From the NCBI RefSeq assembly GCF_947507565.1, contig NC_089186.1, forward strand, positions 1,240,001 to 1,304,000: DNA of 64,000 nt. The letters are read 5' to 3'. The DNA comes from Oscarella lobularis. Its lineage: Eukaryota; Porifera; Homoscleromorpha; Homosclerophorida; Oscarellidae. Of this stretch, positions 59,601 through 64,000 are shown piece after piece; position 1 is the stretch's first letter; each line of letters starts with the position of its first letter. Below the pieces are notes generated by a model. The model did not search any database and had not been told where the DNA came from. It worked only from the letters and a program-made list of their open reading frames with translations. A program made the position numbers and the translations under genes.

Positions 59601-60592
59601 GATGACCGTGAACCGTGGATTGAAACTGTCACAACCGTGTGGGATTCTTTCCCGGAAATAGAGAACTACGTTCCGTCTGAATTTGTTGCAGCCAACGCTT
59701 CTCTGATGATCACTTCCAGCCGTGGCCTGTCTGAAACGCTGACATCGTCCACCGAAAGCATCAGCAGCAATTCGAAACCCAGAGAAGAGGACGCTGAAGC
59801 TGACCTAAGCGATTGGGCTATTTTGAGCCTCAATCCAGGTAACGTTGCAGTACAGTATAACTACAGTGGGTTAATTAATAGTCACCTTGCTGTGAACGCG
59901 AAATTAGCAGTTGTAGAACCAGAAGCCGTGACATTGACCGTCATGGAAACATCGGAGACAGAGATACATGTAGCAGAAGGTAGGTGCTATGAATCGCGTT
60001 ACGATTGAGTCGCCCTTACTTTGGCGTCTTCTAAAGAAAAGGGAGCGGTTTGTGGCAAGGAGAGCAAGAAACCTCGTAATTATAATACCTTATAGTAGCC
60101 ACTGGCACCAAATATTATCTTTCTCCTAGTTGATTTGAGCTACATGACCGTCGATGACGTTGCTTCCTTTGTCACCGAGGCCGGATTTGAGGAGCTGGCG
60201 AGCATATTCACGGAAGATGAAGTCACAGGAAGTGATTTGCAAGATGAACTGGAAGAGCTATGCGACAGGTACGATCTAAGTGGACTTGATCGCATCAGGC
60301 TGCTTGTCAAGGTCAAAGAAAAGCAGGGCTTGGAATTTGGCGGTACACGTGACTGCACGACTATTATTACTACGCAGTACACTCGCTTTTAGGTTCCATG
60401 ACCGTAAATGACGTGGCCGAATTTATTGCCGAAAAAGGCTGGCCAGGATACGCTGAAAATTTTCGCAAAGAGAACGTTGACGGACGCATTTTGCAGTATC
60501 TGGATGAAAAGGCTCTGGCACGCTTGAAAATAGCTAGAAAAGAAAAGACGGAAGTTTTGAAGGTAATTAAAGAACTCACACGCGCGTTTTAG
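41686..60592 (+). CDS. RNF213: RNF213-type giant AAA+ protein, copy 2, open core, ends after two SAM domains
   Basis: The ATG at 41686 (MGEKDGSMFGPRVCDPVYQ) is followed by a GC-AG intron and exon 2 at 41887-42446. About 18 more small exons lead to the core exon 46773-54359, then a shell of about 20 small exons. A linker with IETVTTVWDSFPEIENY follows, then SAM1 (60130-60342) and SAM2 (60393-60592). Splice joins I checked are in phase: CSSLPSPKKAFSPSKEYLRR after the core exon, and NPQ to EMLRIYLKPIYEKDDFILAL near 59397. I found no frame break. No RING (CxxC...CxH...CxxC) or RZ zinc finger is visible, so ubiquitin-ligase activity, if any, would have to be RING-independent. The reading frame stops 11 codons after the SAM2 core, where copy 1 continues into ZU5-UPA-death. 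Confidence 0.85.
41744..41886 (+). other. GC-AG first intron of RNF213-type copy 2
   Basis: The donor is GCAAGT and the acceptor ATTCCAG; length is 143 bp, equal to the intron in copy 1. Joining gives Gln-Gly-Leu-Glu-Leu-Leu, parallel to copy 1. Confidence 0.7.
46773..54359 (+). other. AAA+ core exon of RNF213-type copy 2 (7587 bp, intron-free)
   Basis: The exon is exactly 2529 codons in phase 0, from a TGTGTAG acceptor to a GTACGT donor. The first P-loop-like motif, GEAGNGKS, is near 48093. AAA3 has Walker A GETGVGKT (49308-49331), Walker B FFDEIN (about 49896) and sensor-like FIAAASNPHRSSS. AAA4 has GAPGSSKT (50688-50711) and VVFMDEAGLPEESHESLK (about 50907). The RNF213-diagnostic block ILSQTDDINESFYDLFNQRF and PPPFLNRFEKYLVSIEDWL follows. 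Both active-site sets look complete, so ATP hydrolysis is plausible. Confidence 0.88.
60130..60592 (+). other. SAM1 and SAM2 exons of copy 2 with deleted tail
   Basis: SAM1 reads LSYMTVDDVASFVTEAGFEE. SAM2 reads SMTVNDVAEFIAEKGWPGYA and ends at KEKTEVLK. After the AAG at 60561 the sequence switches to GTAATTAAAGAAC, later TTTTAGCTAACCTC. That matches the 3' flank of copy 1 at about 38064-38092, not its ZU5 coding sequence. The stop follows in the flank. The new junction resembles a splice donor (AAG/GTAATT). Confidence 0.8.
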
Positions 60593-61464
60593 CTAACCTC
60601 ACATTCCTATTGTACTTTATTTCTTTTTTTGGGGACGATGTTTGTATATTTAACTGTCTACCTTTTTGTTACTTACTAGCACCCCCTGTTTGCTTGATGT
60701 TGAAGGTTAGCAGGCTATACGTATATAATACATATATATATGTATTCCCGAATATACAAAAAAGAATAGAAAGAAAGAAAGGGAAAGGACAACTCAGCCT
60801 CGCTCTGTCTGTCCTGAGGCATATGCATGTTCGTCACCACGGTCGACATTTTATTCGAGCTCTATATAACCGTGATGCATGAGAACTCTCAACGTATACG
60901 CGCTCATTTTTTTCGCTCGTAATTAAATTTCCTCAGCATCGGGATCCTCAATACGTTTGGACAGCGCACGGTGACAGCGCACGGTGATTGTAGCTACTAT
61001 TTTTATGTCCTGCATGCACGAATAGTTGCACGTTTGCATGCTTCTGAAAGGCTCGCCAAAATTTGGCAATTTTAGGAAACCTGTCTTAGCTCCTTTCCTT
61101 TTTCCTTTTTCCTTTTTCACGACAAAGTGAAGATCAAAGCGTGTGGCATCATGGTGCCGTCATACATTTTTTTGGCGCTAGATTGCCTGCTAAATTTAGT
61201 AAATTAGATCATTTGTAGATTCAGTGGAAGCGTCACTTGCAGTCACGCGATTTGCTATATAGTAGGAACATACAATTAGCCATTAGCCGAATCGGAAGCA
61301 TTTCAATTTTCACTTTTCCACTTTGGCTTGAGCGTACGCATGCGCTCAATCAGTTGAGAGAATTACAAGAAGGCAGAAGGAAGGTCCTCAGATCATCGTC
61401 TCGCAGGTGCTCGCGGCAAAACAGCGAACGATGTAGGCAGGCCTATGAGAAGAAATTAGGCTAG
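60593..61464. other. Intergenic: duplicated 3' flank of copy 2, then unique sequence
   Basis: The first 280 bp parallel the 3' flank of copy 1 (38090-38380), up to the point where the foldback element sits there. An AT dinucleotide-rich patch lies at 60718-60745 and a CCTTTTT-type pyrimidine repeat at 61093-61118. No kinesin motor or FHA sequence is recognisable. Confidence 0.5.
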
Positions 61465-64000
61465 ATGGCGGCCCAGGAGAGAACGGTCAAACGGAATTCG
61501 ACGTCGTCGCCGCTCGTGCTTCAACTCGATTTTCTAAGGTACAGTAATGTTCCTTTCAAGACAGCGGATCGTAGACGTGAGGTGAAAACGTCTAGCGAAG
61601 AGGAAGAGAACTACAACGAAGAGGACTTGAGACGATTGAAGGAGAGCATATTGTCCGCTAAGGGGATGGTCAGGTAAGAAGAATAAACGTCGAGAGACCG
61701 TTCGTCTAAGATGGTTCCTTATAGGGAGGCGAATAGTCTTAGTAGCGAAATGGAAAAGGACGTCAAATTCGAAGTATCGCTTCAGGTGGTGGGGGATCCG
61801 CCCCCGGCCTTTGTGCCGGTGCGATCGCTTGGTTGTGTTTGCAGATTCGTCGCGAATTTCTGTCGCCGCGTCGAAAGGGCGCTCCGAAGCGAAAGCGTCC
61901 GCACGAAGTCGTAATCGCGGTGAGCTACGCCCAGAACGAGAGTCGCAACACTAGTAAAAAATTTGAAGCCCGAAAAATAAATTGAGCTAAACTACGTATT
62001 TTTTCAGCTTGGTCTGCCGATAAGCTCGAGGATAAATTGGTCGACATGCGAGACGTCTATCAGCGACTTCAGGACGGAGCCTCGAAGGACGAACTCGAGA
62101 TGAACGATCCGTTTTATGATCAAGAATCGCCTGTGCTCATTGGTGTCGCCAATCTTTTTCTTGAGTGTCTTTACCACGACGTTGAGCTTAAATATTCACC
62201 TCCAATTATCAATCAGAAGGGCGAAGTAAGAGAGTCGTCTTTACTATTGAGCTGTAGGTGTACGTCTGAACGTAGATTTCCGGTCAACTTGACGTGAAAA
62301 TTAGACGATGTCAGTCTGGTAAGCGCACACGTGTGCATACGTATAGCAATTGTAATGGCAACAATATTTCTACAGCTGATCAGACTGAAGACACGACTGA
62401 CTTCATTCTCCGTGACAGCACTCCCGAAAAGAAGGGTGACGACGTTTATCGGAATATTCGGGTATGCGAAATCGTTGTGACGTTTCAAAAGTTTTTCGTT
62501 AGTGCCTCTGTTTTCGCAAAGGTTTCCGTTGTGGGAGCGTCCTTGCCTCTCATATCAAAATGGTGCAAGGGCATCTTCTGTCAATACGACTTCTTCAATC
62601 ACAAGGAAGTCACCGTACGGCCGCTAAGAGACGTGAACGGCGTGATCATTCACAGGGGGAAAGTGCTATTCAAAAATGAGCACGTACTCGAAACATAGCA
62701 AAGAGCGGGGAGGAGAGAAACCGATTCTTTCTCTTCAGATTTTTCCCGTCGTTGCAACTGACGAATTCATTGACTACATCGCCTACGATTGTATCCGCTT
62801 TGAAGTCTACGGCAGTCGTAGCACCGGTTTCTCTCAAACGTTGGTTGAGCCTCGAACGCTGAAGTATCGATCGCTCTCCGAAAGGCACACACGAGACGAG
62901 AAATTGCCAGCCTTTTTTAATTAATTAATACTCTATGTTGCGTAGATGGAGTGAACTTCTGAAGCGATTTGAGATGATCGTTGAGGTGATGGAGCAGAAC
63001 GAGACGGGTGAATACGAGCCGGTGGAGCTGGTCGAAAAAGTGGACAACGTAACGGGTGGAGTATTTCGTCTCAAGCAGGCGAGCCGTATTGACTCTCCAA
63101 GTATTTGCCATTTTCCTTTTTTGTCTTCAGGGGCAGTCACGACGCCTTCGGGTTGTTATCAATGCCGTGGAAAATTTTGGATCTGGTCCGATCGCTTTTG
63201 ACGCGGTGGAAAAGATCGCCGTAGGATCCGTTGTGCATCAGCGGCGTGAAGCCATATCGCTGGACAGTTACACTGACATTGGACTTGAAAGGCAAGTGGC
63301 TACTCTTAGGAGTCAAGACGCCGCTGGGTATACAGTATTTCTCTTTTTAAGGCTAAGGGAGAGGTGGTCGTTGGCTTTGATGAAACAAAGGGCGTTTCTC
63401 GACGAGCAGATACGTAGGATTGTGGACAAGTCAGGTGTGATAAATTATATTAAATTATTTAATCAATAAACGATGCTTTGTGATCATAGATCGAAGCAGA
63501 TATGATATGGAACGGGAGTCAGAGCTGATTGACGAGTGGACGCTTCTCCAGTGGGAAAGGCAGGCTGTGACAGAGCCCATGCCCGGAACTGGCATTCCCG
63601 GCACTCCATCTGTGGGAAACCGGTCAGGAGCAGTGAATGCGTCGTAGAACGAACAATAGTTTTATTACATAGGCATCTTGGCCCTACGATGGAAACAAAA
63701 ATGACTCTCGTCTTTCTCGATCTTACCGAAGAGACAATGATCCTCGGCGATGCGGCCGTCATTGCCGACGATTATTTTCTAGACGGCGAAGACGAAGACG
63801 AAATCATGACCGATCTTCCTATAGTGAAAAAAGGCGACGGACAGGTATTGATTTCAAGCCAATCTCTACTGTAGTAACTATTTGTACGTCGTGAAATTGA
63901 GGTCACCGCGGTCGCTGCGTGGGATTCGTCCCTACACGACAACATGAATTTGAGGAAATTGACGAAACCCAAAGAGAGAGTTTATATAGTTGTAAAGGTA
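61465..64000 (+). CDS. KIF13: KIF13-type kinesin-3, stalk and tail region only, open at the right window edge
   Basis: Exons follow the KIF13A/B order. They read EEDLRRLKESILSAKGMVR/EANSLSSEMEKDVKFEVSLQ; WSADKLEDKLVDMRDVYQRL; DPFYDQESPVLIGVANLFLE; ISGQLDVKIRR; IFCQYDFFN; VVATDEFIDYIAYD; RRWSELLKRFEMIVEVME; FRLKQ/GQSRRLRVVINAVE; LRERWSLALMKQRAFLDEQI; ESELIDEWTLLQWERQAV with PGTGIPGTP; MTLVFLDL; and AVAAWDSSLHDNMNL. Kinesin-3 KIF13 proteins are plus-end microtubule motors for endosomal and membrane cargo. The first supportable Met is at 61465. The motor, neck and FHA domains that should precede it are not in the preceding 900 bp, and further upstream is the RNF213-type gene. Introns are 45-90 bp, one with a GC donor. 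Splice joins are mostly in frame, arguing against simple decay. Confidence 0.8.
63079..63130 (+). other. GC-AG intron in the KIF13-type gene
   Basis: FRLKQ is split from GQSRRLRV by a 52-bp segment beginning GCGAGC and ending GTCTTCAG. Reading through it inserts non-homologous residues, while removing it restores the KIF13 sequence in phase 0. Confidence 0.65.

Noticed and set aside
60718-60745. AT-rich repeat patch as a regulatory site
   Set aside because: It is a short simple-sequence run in a non-coding flank with nothing to assign a role.
62226-62300. Premature stop in the KIF13-type gene after the NQKGE motif
   Set aside because: Splicing GTAAGAGAG to the acceptor GAACGTAG gives GE/ISGQLDVKIRR, matching KIF13. 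The stop lies in the readthrough of a roughly 50-bp intron.
1-64000. tRNA, rRNA, CRISPR array or bacterial defence operon
   Set aside because: I saw no cloverleaf, no rRNA-like conserved block and no regularly spaced short repeats. Intron structure and gene families are animal.

Overview
The window looks like nuclear DNA from an animal with a compact genome. Genes are cut by many short GT-AG introns, mostly about 45-150 bp, and there is no operon structure. The recognisable genes are animal families: an SLC18-type vesicular amine transporter, a phafin/PLEKHF PH-FYVE protein, ankyrin-ROC-COR-death-domain (DAPK1-like, kinase-less) proteins, RNF213-type giant AAA+ proteins, an ALIX/HD-PTP BRO1 protein and a KIF13 kinesin. 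My best guess is an early-branching invertebrate, possibly a homoscleromorph-type sponge. That is inference; nothing in the sequence names the species.

Layout. Minus strand, 0-17 kb: the 5' end of an SLC18-like transporter (1-525); a decayed ankyrin fragment (about 1.3-1.7 kb); a PH-FYVE phafin-like copy carrying three out-of-frame deletions (2.4-3.5 kb); then two tandem ankyrin-ROC-COR-death genes, A (3663-7672, apparently intact) and B (9720-13773, with a frame-breaking deletion inside COR). Between and beyond them lies a mosaic of decayed duplicate fragments: three copies of the tail of an unidentified membrane protein, two ankyrin fragments and partial phafin copies. A 73-bp hairpin with 23-bp perfect inverted arms and a perfect 9-bp flanking duplication sits just upstream of gene A.

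Plus strand, 17.9-60.6 kb: two tandem copies of a roughly 19-20 kb RNF213-type gene. Each has a GC-AG first intron, about 20 small N-terminal exons, one intron-free exon of about 7.6 kb with the AAA+ core, about 20 small C-terminal exons and two C-terminal SAM domains. In copy 1 the second SAM runs straight into ZU5, UPA and death domains. In copy 2 that 1.4-kb tail is precisely absent. Copy 1 has at least two frame breaks relative to copy 2, whose core is open throughout. I find no RING or RZ finger in either. Between the copies lie a 1.56-kb foldback element with arms of about 580 bp (38379-39943) and a fragment of an ALIX/HD-PTP-like gene (40.1-41.1 kb).

The right end (61.5-64 kb, plus strand) carries the tail half of a KIF13-type kinesin-3, with no motor or FHA domain visible upstream.

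How it may work: the locus combines an ATP-driven AAA+ machine of the RNF213 family, known in vertebrates for antimicrobial and lipid-linked functions, with SAM and death-fold signalling modules. It sits next to ROC GTPases that also end in death domains. This suggests a lineage-specific innate-immune or cell-death cluster that is being duplicated and eroded; that functional reading is inference.
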